Notes under the pieces: model-generated | The model's input: only the letters and a program-made list of their open reading frames with translations | Told to the model about the DNA's origin: nothing | Database searches by the model: none | Part shown: positions 7,768 to 17,425 of the stretch, piece after piece | Layout: each line of letters starts with the position of its first letter | How positions within the stretch are numbered: position 1 is the stretch's first letter | Position numbers and translations under genes: made by a program | NCBI GenBank assembly: GCA_030426545.1 | Contig: JAUHYL010000007.1 | Location: forward strand, 1-64,000 | DNA: 64,000 bases | Direction: 5' to 3' | From: Gammaproteobacteria bacterium | GTDB taxonomy: Bacteria; Pseudomonadota; Gammaproteobacteria; Pseudomonadales; Halieaceae

Positions 7768-9951
7768 TCAGGAGCCGGCGTAGCGCGCCTTTGCCTCCCG
7801 ACGCCGGGCATGCAATACCGGCTCGGTGTAACCACTGGGTTGTTCGTGGCCCCGGAACACCAGATCGCACGCAGCCTGAAAGGCAACGCTGTCGTCAAAG
7901 TCGGGCGCCATGGGGCGGTAGGACGGATCGGCCTTGTTCTGCTCGTCGACCACCGCGGCCATGCGCTGCAGCGTGGCCATCACCTGATCGTGCGTCACCA
8001 CGCGGTGTTGCAGCCAGTTGGCGATGTGCTGACTGGAAATGCGCAGGGTTGCCCTGTCTTCCATCAGGCCCACGTTGTTGATATCCGGCACCTTGGAGCA
8101 GCCCACGCCGTGGTCGATCCAGCGCACCACGTAACCGAGAATGCCCTGGGCGTTGTTGTCCAGCTCGAGCTGGATGTCTTTTTCACTCAGGCCAGCGGCG
8201 CCCTTCAGTGGAATCTTCAAGATGTCATCGACGGTGGCCCGCTGGCGACCCATCAACGCCTCCTGGCGCTCGGCCACGTCGACATCATGGTAGTGAATGG
8301 CGTGCAGCGTTGCCGCGGTAGGTGAGGGTACCCAGGCGGTGGTGGCGCCGGATTCCGGGTGGCCTATCTTGGTTTTCATCATGTCGGCCATTCTGTCCGG
8401 CATGGCCCACATGCCTTTGCCGATCTGCGCCTTGCCGCGCAGGCCGCAGGCCAGGCCCACGTCCACGTTCCAGTCCTCGTAGGCGTTGATCCAGGTTTCC
8501 TGCTTCATGGCGCCCTTGGGTGTCATGGCGCCGGCTTCCATACTGGTGTGTATTTCATCGCCGGTGCGATCCAGGAAGCCGGTGTTGATGAACACCAGGC
8601 GGTTGCGCGCGGCGCGAATGCACTCCTTCAGGTTGATAGTGGTGCGCCGCTCCTCATCCATGATGCCCATCTTGATCGTGTTGCGCGCCAGTCCCAGTGC
8701 ATCCTCGATGCGATCAAACAGATCGTTGGCGAAGGCCACCTCGTCCGGGCCGTGCATTTTGGGCTTCACGATATAAATGCTGCCGGCGCGCGAGTTGCGG
8801 TCGGCCGGGTTGCGTTTCTTCAGATCGTGCAGCGCGATCATGGCGCTGAACATGCCGTCCATGATGCCTTCCGGAATCTCCGCGCCGTCTTCATCAAGAA
8901 TGGCCGGCGTGGTCATCAGGTGGCCCACGTTGCGAATGAACAGTAGGGAACGGCCGGGCAGCGTCAGGCGGCTGTCGTCCAGCGCGATGTAGTCGCGATT
9001 CGGCTTCAGGCGGCGCGTCATGGTGGAGCCACCTTTCTGGAACGAATCTTCCAGCGTGCCGCGCATCAGTCCCAGCCAGTTGCGATAGGCCACGACCTTG
9101 TCCTCGGCGTCCACCGCCGCGATGGAATCCTCGCAATCCTGGATCGTGGTCAGCGCCGCTTCCATGAGCACATCTTTAACGCCGGCTGCATCGGTGGAGC
9201 CGACGGCGTGGTCGCGATCGATCTGTATCTCGATGTGGAGCCCGTGATGGCGCAGCAGCACCGCGCTGGGTGCGCTGGGATCACCGCGGTAACCGCGCAA
9301 CTGCCCGGGCTCGGCCAGCGTGGCGCTTGCACCATTGGCCTGTTCAACCTGCAATGCGCCGTCGACAATGGCGTACCTGGTCGCGTCTGAGTGGCTGCCG
9401 CTGTTCAGGGGGAAGTGGCGGTTCAGGAAGTCACGCGCATAGGCAATGACGCGCTCACCGCGCACCGGGTTATAGGCACCGCCGCGCTCTGCGCCACCGC
9501 CTTCCGGAATTACGTCGGTGCCGTACAGTGCGTCATACAGGCTACCCCAGCGCGCGTTGGCGGCGTTCAGCGCATAGCGCGCGTTCATTACCGGTACAAC
9601 CAGCTGCGGGCCTGCGAGTGTGGCCACTTCCTCGTCGACGTTTTTGGTGTCGATGCTGAAGTCTTTCCCCTCCGGCAGCAGGTAGCCGATTTCCTGTAGA
9701 AACGCCTTGTACGCAGCTTTATCGTAGTCGGCGCCGGGGTGTGAGCGGTGCCAGGCATCGATTTTCGCCTGCATTTCCTCGCGGATGCGCAGTAGTTCGA
9801 GATTGCGCGGCCCCATTGTGCTGATGAGTTCTTCCAGCGCGGCCCAGAAATCGGCCGCCTCCACGCCGGTGCCGGGCGCGATTTCCTGCTCCAGAAGTTG
9901 GTGAAGTTCGGGGGCGATCTGCAGGCTGCCCTGCTGCACACGATCGGTCAT
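7768..9951 (-). CDS. glcB: Malate synthase G
   Basis: 727 residues, the normal length of the G isoform. It condenses glyoxylate and acetyl-CoA to malate in the glyoxylate shunt. Family landmarks include [17 protein letters not shown], the active-site Arg and Glu regions ([18 protein letters not shown] [11 protein letters not shown]), HTSMEAGAM and [10 protein letters not shown] with the loop cysteine, followed by [17 protein letters not shown] holding the catalytic Asp. ATG at 9951 follows a weak Shine-Dalgarno. The 395-base gap upstream separates it from a LysR gene on the same strand. No isocitrate lyase gene is in the window. Growth on acetate or fatty acids fits the acyl-CoA genes elsewhere here. 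Confidence 0.96.
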   Translation of the reverse strand: MTDRVQQGSLQIAPELHQLLEQEIAPGTGVEAADFWAALEELISTMGPRNLELLRIREEMQAKIDAWHRSHPGADYDKAAYKAFLQEIGYLLPEGKDFSIDTKNVDEEVATLAGPQLVVPVMNARYALNAANARWGSLYDALYGTDVIPEGGGAERGGAYNPVRGERVIAYARDFLNRHFPLNSGSHSDATRYAIVDGALQVEQANGASATLAEPGQLRGYRGDPSAPSAVLLRHHGLHIEIQIDRDHAVGSTDAAGVKDVLMEAALTTIQDCEDSIAAVDAEDKVVAYRNWLGLMRGTLEDSFQKGGSTMTRRLKPNRDYIALDDSRLTLPGRSLLFIRNVGHLMTTPAILDEDGAEIPEGIMDGMFSAMIALHDLKKRNPADRNSRAGSIYIVKPKMHGPDEVAFANDLFDRIEDALGLARNTIKMGIMDEERRTTINLKECIRAARNRLVFINTGFLDRTGDEIHTSMEAGAMTPKGAMKQETWINAYEDWNVDVGLACGLRGKAQIGKGMWAMPDRMADMMKTKIGHPESGATTAWVPSPTAATLHAIHYHDVDVAERQEALMGRQRATVDDILKIPLKGAAGLSEKDIQLELDNNAQGILGYVVRWIDHGVGCSKVPDINNVGLMEDRATLRISSQHIANWLQHRVVTHDQVMATLQRMAAVVDEQNKADPSYRPMAPDFDDSVAFQAACDLVFRGHEQPSGYTEPVLHARRREAKARYAGS

Positions 9952-10346
9952 GGTCAGAGTCTCTGGTGTTCGGTTTTTTGGTGAATAAGTTAAGGAAGCA
10001 AGTTTATGGTTGTTGCGTTCATTTAGCTAATTATTCGCTGTTATCTGCGGGATTGGGTCACTGAATAGGCATTGCTGGTGGGTTGTCGGATGAATTTTGG
10101 GCAACTTTAGTGGGCGGTTTATTTTAGGGGCGGTGCCTGGGTTGTGCTTGGGCGGTGCTGGGCGGTGCTGGGCGGGCGGTGTGCGCGCTGCCAGGGTTCG
10201 GACGGCTGAGATACTCACCCTGGCAGCGCGCACACCGCCCGCCATTTTGAGGTTGTTTCAATGTGCCTTGAAGAAAAGTGTTCTGGCGTGCATTTGTCCG
10301 GAGCGACGTCGAACACTCAGCCAGAACTGCAAGTAAAAATCAGGGC
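9952..10346. other. glcB-LysR intergenic region
   Basis: 395 bases without a convincing gene, between two leftward genes. It contains the long inverted repeat at 10171-10243 and, just before it, GGCGGTGCT repeated twice (10151-10169) running into GGCGGGCGG. The AT-richer part near glcB (9970-10060) should hold its promoter; partial GTGAAT-like words occur at about 9980 and 10058 but no full LysR box was found. Confidence 0.5.
10171..10243. repeat. Perfect 27-bp inverted repeat (hairpin)
   Basis: Arm 10171-10197 (starting GGCGGGCGGTGTGCG) is exactly complementary to 10217-10243, with a 19-base loop. The arms are about 80% GC and no T-run follows on either strand, so it is not an ordinary intrinsic terminator. 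It may be a REP/REPIN-like or MITE-derived element, or a strong mRNA-stabilising hairpin upstream of glcB. Confidence 0.85.
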
Positions 10347-11303
10347 TTAGAGTGTGGCCTCCTGCCCATCCAGCTCGCGTGCGGTATCTGCGATCAGCTT
10401 GCGCAGCCATTTGTTGGCGGGGTTGTGTTGCAACAGGGGGCTCCAGGCCATTTTCAGTTCCAGCGGCGCGATCTCCAGCGGTGGCTCGCGTAGTACAACG
10501 CGTGGATTATCCAGTTTTAGCTGTGCTGCGCGTGTGGGCAGGGTCACGATCAGGTCATTCTGCTCCGCCAGGGTCATCGCGGCCTGGTAATGGCGTGTGA
10601 AAACGCGGATCTGGCGTTTTTTCCCGAGTTTATCCAGGGCGCCGTCTACCCAGCCCAGCCGCTGCACGTCGCCGGGGTCCACGCCCACACCGACGCCCAT
10701 GCCCGTTTTACTCACCCAGACGTGTTTCGCCAGCAGGTAGTTATCCAGCGTCCAATCCTTGAGCACCGGGTTGTTCGGACTGAGTACGCAGGTGAAGGTG
10801 TCGTTCCACAGGTGGATCTGGTGAAAGGACTGGGGCATGGAATCGAAGCGATTGATCAACATGTCCACCTTGCCGCGCTCCACGTCGAGAAAGCTGACAT
10901 CCGAGGGCGTCATGATGTCCAGGGTCAGGCCGGGCGCCAGTTCACGCAGTTTGCCCAGTACCGTGGGCAGCAGGGTCGATTCGGCGTAATCGCTGGCCAT
11001 GATGCGAAAAACGCGATCGGCCTTGTGTGGTTCAAAGGCAGAGCGCGGCTGTACGGCGTGCTCCACCTTGTTCAGCACCTCGCGCACGACCGGTTCCAGT
11101 TCCAGCGCGCGCTCGGTGGGCGTCATGCCCTCGCTGGTACGCACCAGCAGCGGGTCATCGAAAAGCTCCCGCAGCCTGCGCAGGCCATTGCTCATTGCCG
11201 GCTGGGACAGGTTCAGCGTGTTCGCGGCCTGGGTGACATTGCGCTCGCGCAGCAGCGCGTCCAGGTAGACCAGCAGGTTGAGGTCAACGCGGTTGACGTT
11301 CAC
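10347..11303 (-). CDS. LysR-family transcriptional regulator
   Basis: 318 residues from GTG at 11303. GTG is preferred over the ATG at 11318 because GGAG lies 7 bases before it and the family start (VNVNRVDLNLLVYLDALL) fits. The N-terminal winged helix is typical: NVTQAANTLNLSQPAMSNGLRRLRELFDDPLLVR. The effector domain resembles the NodD/NahR-like branch (RIMASDYAESTLLP, DMLINRF). It stands divergent from an RraA-like gene and upstream of glcB on the same strand, so either could be a target. A candidate LysR box sits in its own leader at 11315-11333, suggesting autoregulation. Confidence 0.9.
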   Translation of the reverse strand: MNVNRVDLNLLVYLDALLRERNVTQAANTLNLSQPAMSNGLRRLRELFDDPLLVRTSEGMTPTERALELEPVVREVLNKVEHAVQPRSAFEPHKADRVFRIMASDYAESTLLPTVLGKLRELAPGLTLDIMTPSDVSFLDVERGKVDMLINRFDSMPQSFHQIHLWNDTFTCVLSPNNPVLKDWTLDNYLLAKHVWVSKTGMGVGVGVDPGDVQRLGWVDGALDKLGKKRQIRVFTRHYQAAMTLAEQNDLIVTLPTRAAQLKLDNPRVVLREPPLEIAPLELKMAWSPLLQHNPANKWLRKLIADTARELDGQEATL

Positions 11304-11314
11304 AGGCGTTCTCC

Positions 11315-11333
11315 TCATTCACTTAGTGAATGA
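11315..11333. promoter_or_regulatory. Candidate LysR-box palindrome
   Basis: TCATTCACTTAGTGAATGA is a perfect palindrome around a central T and contains T-N11-A (TTCACTTAGTGAA), the LysR half-site pattern. It ends 11 bases before the GTG start of the LysR gene, next to its Shine-Dalgarno, in the divergent region with the RraA-like gene. Confidence 0.65.
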
Positions 11334-11457
11334 AAAAGGTGTTGTTGATAGATGCCGAGAATTATACGCAACTCAATCGGAAAGCCAATGCTCCCGGGCG
11401 GCGACTGCGTCGGTCGGTGGCGTATAATTTCAGCCTTTACCTGCACTGGAAAACGCT

Positions 11458-11937
11458 ATGACGGAATTCGCCACACCGGACCTTTCAGACGACGCGCCCG
11501 AAGCGCGCGCCATCGGGTTGCAATTTAACAGCTACGGCAAGCACCCTCGCTTCAGCGGGCGTGCGGTGACCATCAAGTGCCACGAGGACAACTCACTGGT
11601 AAAGCAGTGCGTTGAGGAGCCGGGAGAGGGCAGGGTGATCGTGGTCGATGGCGGCGGTTCGCAGCGGCGGGCGCTGCTGGGGGACATGCTGGCGGAAAAA
11701 GCGGCGAGCAATGGCTGGTCTGGCCTGGTGATCAACGGGGTGATCCGCGATGTGGATGAGATTCGCGGGATGGCATTGGGTGTTCGCGCACTGGGCAGCT
11801 GCCCGGTAAAGACCGAGAAGCTCGGCATGGGCCAGCGCGATGTGGTGATCGAGATCGGCGGTGTGGATATTGCGCCCGGCGACTATGTGTACGCGGACAA
11901 CAACGGGGTACTGATCAGCAAGAATGCGCTGCTGTAG
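11458..11937 (+). CDS. RraA-like family protein
   Basis: 159 residues, full length for the RraA/HMG-aldolase-like fold. Core motifs are present: GEGRVIVVDGGGSQRRALLGDMLAEKAASNGW and GLVINGVIRDVDEIRGM, where RraA proteins carry the G-x-IRD signature. In E. coli RraA binds RNase E and inhibits it; close homologues with metal-binding Asp are 4-hydroxy-4-methyl-2-oxoglutarate aldolases. Length and the early start (TPDLSDDAPEARAIGLQF) fit the RraA side, and the gene stands alone. A TATAAT lies at 11423-11428, 35 bases upstream, with no good -35. It is divergent from the LysR gene. Confidence 0.85.
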   Translation: MTEFATPDLSDDAPEARAIGLQFNSYGKHPRFSGRAVTIKCHEDNSLVKQCVEEPGEGRVIVVDGGGSQRRALLGDMLAEKAASNGWSGLVINGVIRDVDEIRGMALGVRALGSCPVKTEKLGMGQRDVVIEIGGVDIAPGDYVYADNNGVLISKNALL

Positions 11938-11973
11938 CGCGTGGCGTGGCGCAGAAGCTGCGCCGTGCTGTGA

Positions 11974-12825
11974 TCAGTCCAGGCGCATGGACAAGTCCAG
12001 TGCGCGGCAATCCTTGGTCAGCGCGCCGATGGAGATGTAGTCCACACCGGTGTTGGCAATGGGCAGCAGTGTCTTGTCGGTGACATTGCCTGAAGCTTCC
12101 AGTTCGGCGCGTCCCGCCGTTACCTTCACCGCAGCGCGCATGTCGTCCAGTGTGAAGTTATCGAGCATGATGCGATCTGCGCCGGCGGCGAGCGCCTGTT
12201 GCAGTTCATCACCGGTTTCGACTTCCACCTCGACGGGTTTTCCCGGCGCATGTTGACGGGCGGTGTTTACCGCCGCGGCGATACCGCCGCAGGCCGCGAT
12301 ATGGTTCTCCTTGATGAGGAAAGCATCGTACAGGCCGATGCGGTGGTTAAAGCATCCACCGCAGCGTACGGCGTATTTCTGTGCGATGCGCAGCCCCGGT
12401 ATGGTTTTGCGCGTATCCAGCAGTTTAACGCCGGTCGCGGCGACGCTGTCGGCGTAATGTCGGCAGGTGGTCGCGGTCGCCGAGAGTAACTGCAGAAAAT
12501 TCAGCGCCGCGCGCTCTGCGGTTAACAGGCCGCGGGCCGAGCCTGCTACGGTAAACAGCGTGTCGCCCGCGCTGATCGCCTGGCCGTCTTCAAAGTGCCA
12601 GTTGATCGCCGCGTCGCGATCCACTTCGCGAAATACTGCGTCGACCCAGGGCCTGCCGCAAAGGGTGCCGTCTTCGCGCGTGATAACGACGGCGGTGGCC
12701 TGTTCGTTTGCGCCGATCAGCGCAGCGGTGATATCACCGCTGCCGATGTCTTCAGCCAGCGCCGCGCGCACATTGTTCAGTACGGTGGCCGGATCGGGCG
12801 CAGTCAGCGAGGTTTGTTCAGACAT
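11974..12825 (-). CDS. nadC: Nicotinate-nucleotide pyrophosphorylase (quinolinate phosphoribosyltransferase)
   Basis: 283 residues, normal length. It converts quinolinate and PRPP to nicotinate mononucleotide in de novo NAD synthesis. Motifs: EDIGSGDIT near the start, [52 protein letters not shown] and [15 protein letters not shown], followed by IMLDNF and SGNVT that line the active site. nadC divergent from ampD beside the pil genes is a conserved gammaproteobacterial arrangement, here interrupted by glcB and a regulator. Start ATG at 12825. Confidence 0.97.
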   Translation of the reverse strand: MSEQTSLTAPDPATVLNNVRAALAEDIGSGDITAALIGANEQATAVVITREDGTLCGRPWVDAVFREVDRDAAINWHFEDGQAISAGDTLFTVAGSARGLLTAERAALNFLQLLSATATTCRHYADSVAATGVKLLDTRKTIPGLRIAQKYAVRCGGCFNHRIGLYDAFLIKENHIAACGGIAAAVNTARQHAPGKPVEVEVETGDELQQALAAGADRIMLDNFTLDDMRAAVKVTAGRAELEASGNVTDKTLLPIANTGVDYISIGALTKDCRALDLSMRLD

Positions 12826-12976
12826 GTTGGCTCGTTGTCTTGAGGTAGCGTGGTTAGCGTTGCGGTGTGCCAGGGCGGCGATTGTAGCAGTTGCCGGCGC
12901 GGCGTGTCAGCGCAGGACTCGCCCGGCGCCGTCGGTATGGCTATGATGTTGGCGCAACTTATCCTGCGGGCGACAT

Positions 12977-13549
12977 ATGGACTACACACTGGACAATGGT
13001 TGGCTGAAACAGGCCGAGTGGGTGCCGTCGCCGAACTACGGCCCGCGTCCACCGGGTAGTGAGCCGGAACTGTTGGTAGTGCACAATATTTCGCTGCCAC
13101 CCGGACGTTACGGCGGCCCCTTTATTGAGCAGTTGTTCACCAATTGTCTGGACTGGAGTGCCCACCCCTACTTTGAAGAGATACGCGGTATGGAAGTGTC
13201 TTCACACTTCCTGATACGGCGCTGCGGCGCGCTGTCCCAGTTTGTCAGTTGTGATGACCGCGCCTGGCATGCCGGGGCTTCCACCTTTTGCGGGCGCGAC
13301 AACTGCAACGACTTCAGTATCGGGATTGAGTTGGAGGGCACCGATGAAGAGCCCTACAGTGATGCCCAGTACGCCGAGCTGACGCGCCTCACGCTGGCCC
13401 TCCTTGCGCACTACCCGACGCTGCAACGGGAGGCGATCGTTGGCCACAGCGATATTGCACCCGGTCGTAAAACGGATCCCGGTCCCGCCTTCGACTGGGC
13501 GCGATACCGCAGCGCTTTGCAGCAGCCGCCGCGCGGTTTCCACGTTTAG
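12977..13549 (+). CDS. ampD: 1,6-anhydro-N-acetylmuramyl-L-alanine amidase AmpD
   Basis: 190 residues. This cytoplasmic zinc amidase cuts the peptide from anhydro-muropeptides in cell wall recycling and thereby restrains AmpR-controlled beta-lactamase. WVPSPNYGPRP and LLVVHNISLPPG (zinc His36), SSHFLIRR, AWHAG, NCNDFSIGIELEG and GHSDIAPGRKTDPG (second zinc His and catalytic region) are all present. It starts at ATG 12977, divergent from nadC with 151 bases between. The ampE gene that often follows is absent; a sigma-54 activator gene comes next. Confidence 0.96.
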   Translation: MDYTLDNGWLKQAEWVPSPNYGPRPPGSEPELLVVHNISLPPGRYGGPFIEQLFTNCLDWSAHPYFEEIRGMEVSSHFLIRRCGALSQFVSCDDRAWHAGASTFCGRDNCNDFSIGIELEGTDEEPYSDAQYAELTRLTLALLAHYPTLQREAIVGHSDIAPGRKTDPGPAFDWARYRSALQQPPRGFHV

Positions 13550-13656
13550 AAGCGTCAGTGCGGGGCGAATTTCCCTCCAACTGCTAAGCTTTCTGTTACG
13601 ACCCACCGTGCTCCAGACGGAGGCGGCCAATCGAATAGCCATGGAAGGGCTGAGAA

Positions 13657-15249
13657 TTGCCGTATCAGGATAACGAACAGACGCTGCCTTCAGTTGCCCA
13701 GCAACTGCAGCAGGGCAGTGCACCCGAGGATCTGTTACTCACCGTCATTTTCCACCCGGATATGCGCCGCATTGGCCAGGTGGCCAGGGTGCCGCGCAAG
13801 GCCGGTCTGGCACCCTGGGTACTGGGGCGTCGCAGTCCGCAGTTCAGCGGTTGCGGGCTACCGCCGGCGCCCCTGGATGAGGCGCATATAAGCCGCCAGG
13901 CGGTTGAACTGGACTTCAGTGGCGCACAACTGACGCTGAACCGCTTTGGCGGCAGTAGCCGCTGCCGCTGCGGGGAGGAAGAAGTCTTCAACAGTACGAC
14001 GATCGGTCAGGAACGTCTGCGTGCCGGCGTACCGCTAGTGCTCAGCCATAGTGTGGTGTTGATGCTGCGCCTCACCAGCAGGCAGGAGGCGCTACCAGTC
14101 GCCGATTGTGCCGACGAGGCCGACATGGCAGAGATCATCGGGAGCAGCGCAGCGATGGCTACCCTGCGTCGCGAGATTAAAGCGGTCGCCGCCAGCGACT
14201 TCGATGTGCTGGTAAGGGGTGAGACCGGTAGTGGCAAGGAACTGGTCGCGCGAGCCATTCACGCGGCCAGCCACCGCCAGGCCCGGCCGCTGGTCAGCGT
14301 AAACATGGCGGCCATTCCAGAGGAGCTCGCCGCGGCGGCCCTGTTCGGTAGCGCCCGCGGCGCCTTTACCGGGGCGGACCGTGCCAATCCCGGTTATTTT
14401 CGGCAGGCCGAGGGCGGCAGTCTGCTGCTGGACGAGATCGGTGATACGCCTGCCTCGTTGCAGCCGCTGCTCCTGCGCGCGCTGCAGCAGCGCGAGGTAC
14501 AGGCCGTAGGCGGCGCTATCGTGCCTGTGAATGTGCGTGTGATATCGGCAACGGATGCTGATCTTGAGTCACCGGCGCAGGGTTTCAAGAGCGCCCTGCA
14601 TCATCGCCTGGCCATGGCTGAAATCAGCGTGCCGCCGTTGCGCGAGCGTCCCGAGGACATCGGCGAGTTGTGCCGTTACTTCCTGCAGCGCAGTGCGCCC
14701 GGGTTGGGGCGGGAAGCGGTGCTGCCATCGCCGACAACTGATGCACGACACATCGCTGTGTGGGCCAACCTTTTCTTTTTGTTCAGCCGTTATCACTGGC
14801 CCGGCAATGTGCGTCAACTGGAGAATTTTGTACGTCAGTTGCTGCTCGACAGCGCGCAGACACCGCAACTCAATCGCAGGTTGCTGGCTACCCTCACGGC
14901 GGACGGTAAGTCGTCGCAAAAGAAGGGCACCGCGGTGCGCAGTCGGCATATGCGCGATATCAGTGACGCTGAGTTCGAGGCGGCCATGGTTGCGCAGCGC
15001 TTCGAAGCGCAGGCCGTGGCTCGGCAGTTGGGTGTGTCACGTACCTCGGTGTATCGTCGTATAGAGAGCAGCTCACGCTACCGGCTCGCGACCCAGATTC
15101 CCGCCGCCGAACTGCGCAGCGCACTGCACGCCGCCCAGGGTGATGTCGATGTGGTTGCGCAACGCCTGCAGGTTTCGGCGACCAGTTTACGCAGGCACGC
15201 GCGCCACCTGCACGCCTCGGGCGACGCCAGCGATTCCCCTCAGGGCTGA
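13657..15249 (+). CDS. FHA-domain sigma-54 activator (AAA+, Fis-type HTH)
   Basis: 530 residues from TTG at 13657, with GGAAGGG about 8 bases upstream; no ATG fits the frame. Residues 28-140 look like an FHA domain (LGRRS at 56-60, HISRQAV at 78-83), which binds phosphothreonine. The AAA+ module has Walker A GETGSGKE (188-195), the sigma-54 contact loop GAFTGA (235-240), Walker B LLLDEIGD and YHWPGNVRQLENF. The C-terminus has a Fis-type helix-turn-helix (AQAVARQLGVSRTSVYRRI) and then a second similar stretch (DVDVVAQRLQVSATSLRRH). The Ser/Thr kinase gene starts 9 bases after it. I infer that the kinase phosphorylates a partner read by the FHA domain. Confidence 0.88.
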   Translation: MPYQDNEQTLPSVAQQLQQGSAPEDLLLTVIFHPDMRRIGQVARVPRKAGLAPWVLGRRSPQFSGCGLPPAPLDEAHISRQAVELDFSGAQLTLNRFGGSSRCRCGEEEVFNSTTIGQERLRAGVPLVLSHSVVLMLRLTSRQEALPVADCADEADMAEIIGSSAAMATLRREIKAVAASDFDVLVRGETGSGKELVARAIHAASHRQARPLVSVNMAAIPEELAAAALFGSARGAFTGADRANPGYFRQAEGGSLLLDEIGDTPASLQPLLLRALQQREVQAVGGAIVPVNVRVISATDADLESPAQGFKSALHHRLAMAEISVPPLRERPEDIGELCRYFLQRSAPGLGREAVLPSPTTDARHIAVWANLFFLFSRYHWPGNVRQLENFVRQLLLDSAQTPQLNRRLLATLTADGKSSQKKGTAVRSRHMRDISDAEFEAAMVAQRFEAQAVARQLGVSRTSVYRRIESSSRYRLATQIPAAELRSALHAAQGDVDVVAQRLQVSATSLRRHARHLHASGDASDSPQG

Positions 15250-15258
15250 TCGCAGCCC

Positions 15259-16716
15259 GTGGAAAGTTATGTAGGCCCCTACCGCATACTTCGGCTGATT
15301 AATCGCGGCGGCCAGGGCGCCGTCTACCTGGGTCACGACGAACGCCTGCGGCGTCGCGTGGCGATAAAAATTCACGACATGCCGCAGGCCCGCGAGAGCC
15401 GTCGACGCCTGTTGCGAGAGGCGCGGCTGATCGCCAGTCTGGACAGTCCCAAAATCGTGCAGGTGCACGACGTAATCGAGTCGCCGCACCACCTGGGAAT
15501 GATTCTGGAGTATGTCCCCGGTTGTAGCCTGGAGGATATGCTCCGCCTGCGTTTGCCCTCTATCCCCAGCGTAATGGGTGTGGGCATCGATGTGGCGGGG
15601 GCGCTGGCAGTGGCGCGTAAAAAGCGCGTTGTGCACGGCGATCTGAAAGCTGCCAATGTACTGGTAAGCCACTCCGGTCGCGTCAAGTTGACTGACTTCG
15701 GTATCGCGCGCAGCACTGCGGTTGAGCAGGGTGCGCTGTCCAGTGCCGGTAGCTTGTCGGCACTTTCGCCCGAGCAGTGCCGCAAAGAGGCGGTGGGTGA
15801 GCAGGCAGACCTGTTTGCGCTGGGCGTGTTGTTGTACCGATTGTTGACCGGCGAACACCCGTTTGTGACTGAAGGGCGCCTGGACGTGCAGGCGCTGGCT
15901 CGGGGAGAGCATGTCCCGCTGCGCCAGCGCGTGGGTGCGGATGTTGAACTGGCACCGGAACTGTTTGCGGTCGTGGATGAGCTGTTGCACCCGGATCCCG
16001 AGCGCCGCCCTCCCAATACGCGGGCCGCCCGCCGCGTGATGCGCGCCGTGCTGCGTGAGTATCCCGTGGCCGCGCGTTATAACCTCGGCGAAGAGGCTAA
16101 ACCTTCTTTTCGTGAAGAGTCTGTCACCGAGCCCGGCGTCAACATTCCGGTTGAGTTGGCCAGTGAGGGACGTTCGCGCCTGCCCCCGCGTCAGGGTGGC
16201 GCGGCCCTGCTGAAGTACTGGTTCCTGGGCTGGAGTTGGCCGCAGCGACTGCTCGCGATCGCGCTCAGTGTGACGCTGGTGCTGGCGCCGTTGGCGCTCT
16301 ACTTCCAGATGCGCCAATCCAGTGTGCGGTTTCAGCCCATCATCGTTTCAGCTGATCCGCGAGCCGAACTGCCCCACGGGATGACCCATGACTGGTTGCT
16401 GGCGCAGCTGACCAGCGCCCTGGAACAGCGCCTTGGGCAGGTGGAACTGGTCGGGGAGGTGGGCGTACAACCCAGCTTGACGCTGTTGGCCCAGGGGCCC
16501 GCACCGCGCCCGCCGGTTTCGCCGGATTACGATCTGAGTGCCGCGGTGCACTGCTTGCCTGGCCTGTGCGTGTTTGATCTGCAGCGGCACGGCGGCAGTA
16601 ACGACGATGAGTCGGCGCAGCAAAACGCCGGCGCCCAGGGGCTGTTGCTTGTCAGCCAGGGGCCTGCCGGTTGGTCACGTGCGATACGTCGCACGGTGGC
16701 TGAGTTGTTTCCGTAG
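15259..16716 (+). CDS. Membrane-anchored Ser/Thr protein kinase (PknB type)
   Basis: 485 residues from GTG at 15259. The kinase domain (about 7-275) has the Gly-rich loop NRGGQGAVYLG, VAIK with Lys37, helix-C Glu54, the catalytic loop HGDLKAANVL (Asp128; HGD replaces HRD) and DFG (146-148), so it should be active. One TM segment (about 328-350) is followed by a ~135-residue C-terminal periplasmic domain of unknown type containing two cysteines (HCLPGLC). It follows the FHA/sigma-54 activator by 9 bases. No phosphatase or type VI secretion genes are nearby, unlike most FHA/kinase pairs. The signal sensed outside is unknown. Confidence 0.88.
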   Translation: MESYVGPYRILRLINRGGQGAVYLGHDERLRRRVAIKIHDMPQARESRRRLLREARLIASLDSPKIVQVHDVIESPHHLGMILEYVPGCSLEDMLRLRLPSIPSVMGVGIDVAGALAVARKKRVVHGDLKAANVLVSHSGRVKLTDFGIARSTAVEQGALSSAGSLSALSPEQCRKEAVGEQADLFALGVLLYRLLTGEHPFVTEGRLDVQALARGEHVPLRQRVGADVELAPELFAVVDELLHPDPERRPPNTRAARRVMRAVLREYPVAARYNLGEEAKPSFREESVTEPGVNIPVELASEGRSRLPPRQGGAALLKYWFLGWSWPQRLLAIALSVTLVLAPLALYFQMRQSSVRFQPIIVSADPRAELPHGMTHDWLLAQLTSALEQRLGQVELVGEVGVQPSLTLLAQGPAPRPPVSPDYDLSAAVHCLPGLCVFDLQRHGGSNDDESAQQNAGAQGLLLVSQGPAGWSRAIRRTVAELFP

Positions 16717-16762
16717 GTACCGCGTTCGCGGGACAAGCGCTTTTTCGAATCCGGGCGGACGG

Positions 16763-17425
16763 TCAGGCGTAGGCGATGCTCGCCGCCAGTAGCATCTGCG
16801 CAAAGAAGTACAGCGGCGTGCCCCACAGCCTGTTGCTGTGTCCGGGCGCGACAAACTGTTGCCGCGCCACGGCGACGTCCGACGCGGCAAAGCCCCAGGC
16901 GCCGGCAATAATCCAGGGTGCGGCAGCCTGGCCGGCACTGAGCCCTGCGCAGAGCAGCATTAGCGTGATCACCGCGGTGTAGAGCAAAACGGGTACTTTC
17001 ATGTTCGCGTCCACGTGGGGCATCAGCCAACGTAACACCAGCGTCATGAGCAACAGGGCCGGCACGGCGCTGACGACCAGTCCGGTCCAGTTGAGTGGCA
17101 GTTGCAGGAAGGCGATGGCGTACAGCAGGTGCCCGCATAGAAACGCCCCCAGGCCTGCGAGAAAACTGCGCTCGTCTTCCGGCATCAGAAACAAATCGCC
17201 GAACAGGCAAAGTACCAGGCCACCCAGCAGCCACTGACCGTAACTGCTGTCCGTGGCGCCAAGGCGCAGACCGAGCCAGACGAAGGCGATAGCCGCCAGG
17301 GGTTTGAAAATAAAGCGGCCGGGGCGGATGTCGCGGTAGTCGCAAGCGACCAGTGCGGTCACGGCAACCACGGACAGCAGTGCCGGTGGCAGTACGGCGC
17401 TGAGGGACAGGGGGTCAGTTTCCAA
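16763..17425 (-). CDS. YhhN/TMEM86-family membrane protein (lysoplasmalogenase-like)
   Basis: 220 residues from TTG at 17425, preceded by AAGG. Seven to eight hydrophobic segments cover the whole protein. Family landmarks include FKPLA near the N-terminus, LCLFGDLFLMP, FLCGHLLYAIAF, and AAWGFAASDVAVA-like GFAASDVAVARQQFV. Members cleave the vinyl-ether bond of lysoplasmalogens in animals and bacteria; the bacterial role is often unproven. It overlaps the 3' end of panE by 11 bases and is co-transcribed with it. Confidence 0.85.
   Translation of the reverse strand: METDPLSLSAVLPPALLSVVAVTALVACDYRDIRPGRFIFKPLAAIAFVWLGLRLGATDSSYGQWLLGGLVLCLFGDLFLMPEDERSFLAGLGAFLCGHLLYAIAFLQLPLNWTGLVVSAVPALLLMTLVLRWLMPHVDANMKVPVLLYTAVITLMLLCAGLSAGQAAAPWIIAGAWGFAASDVAVARQQFVAPGHSNRLWGTPLYFFAQMLLAASIAYA

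Noticed and set aside
13657..16716. Type VI secretion regulatory pair
   Set aside because: FHA and kinase genes do occur in T6SS loci, but no tss genes are in the neighbourhood.
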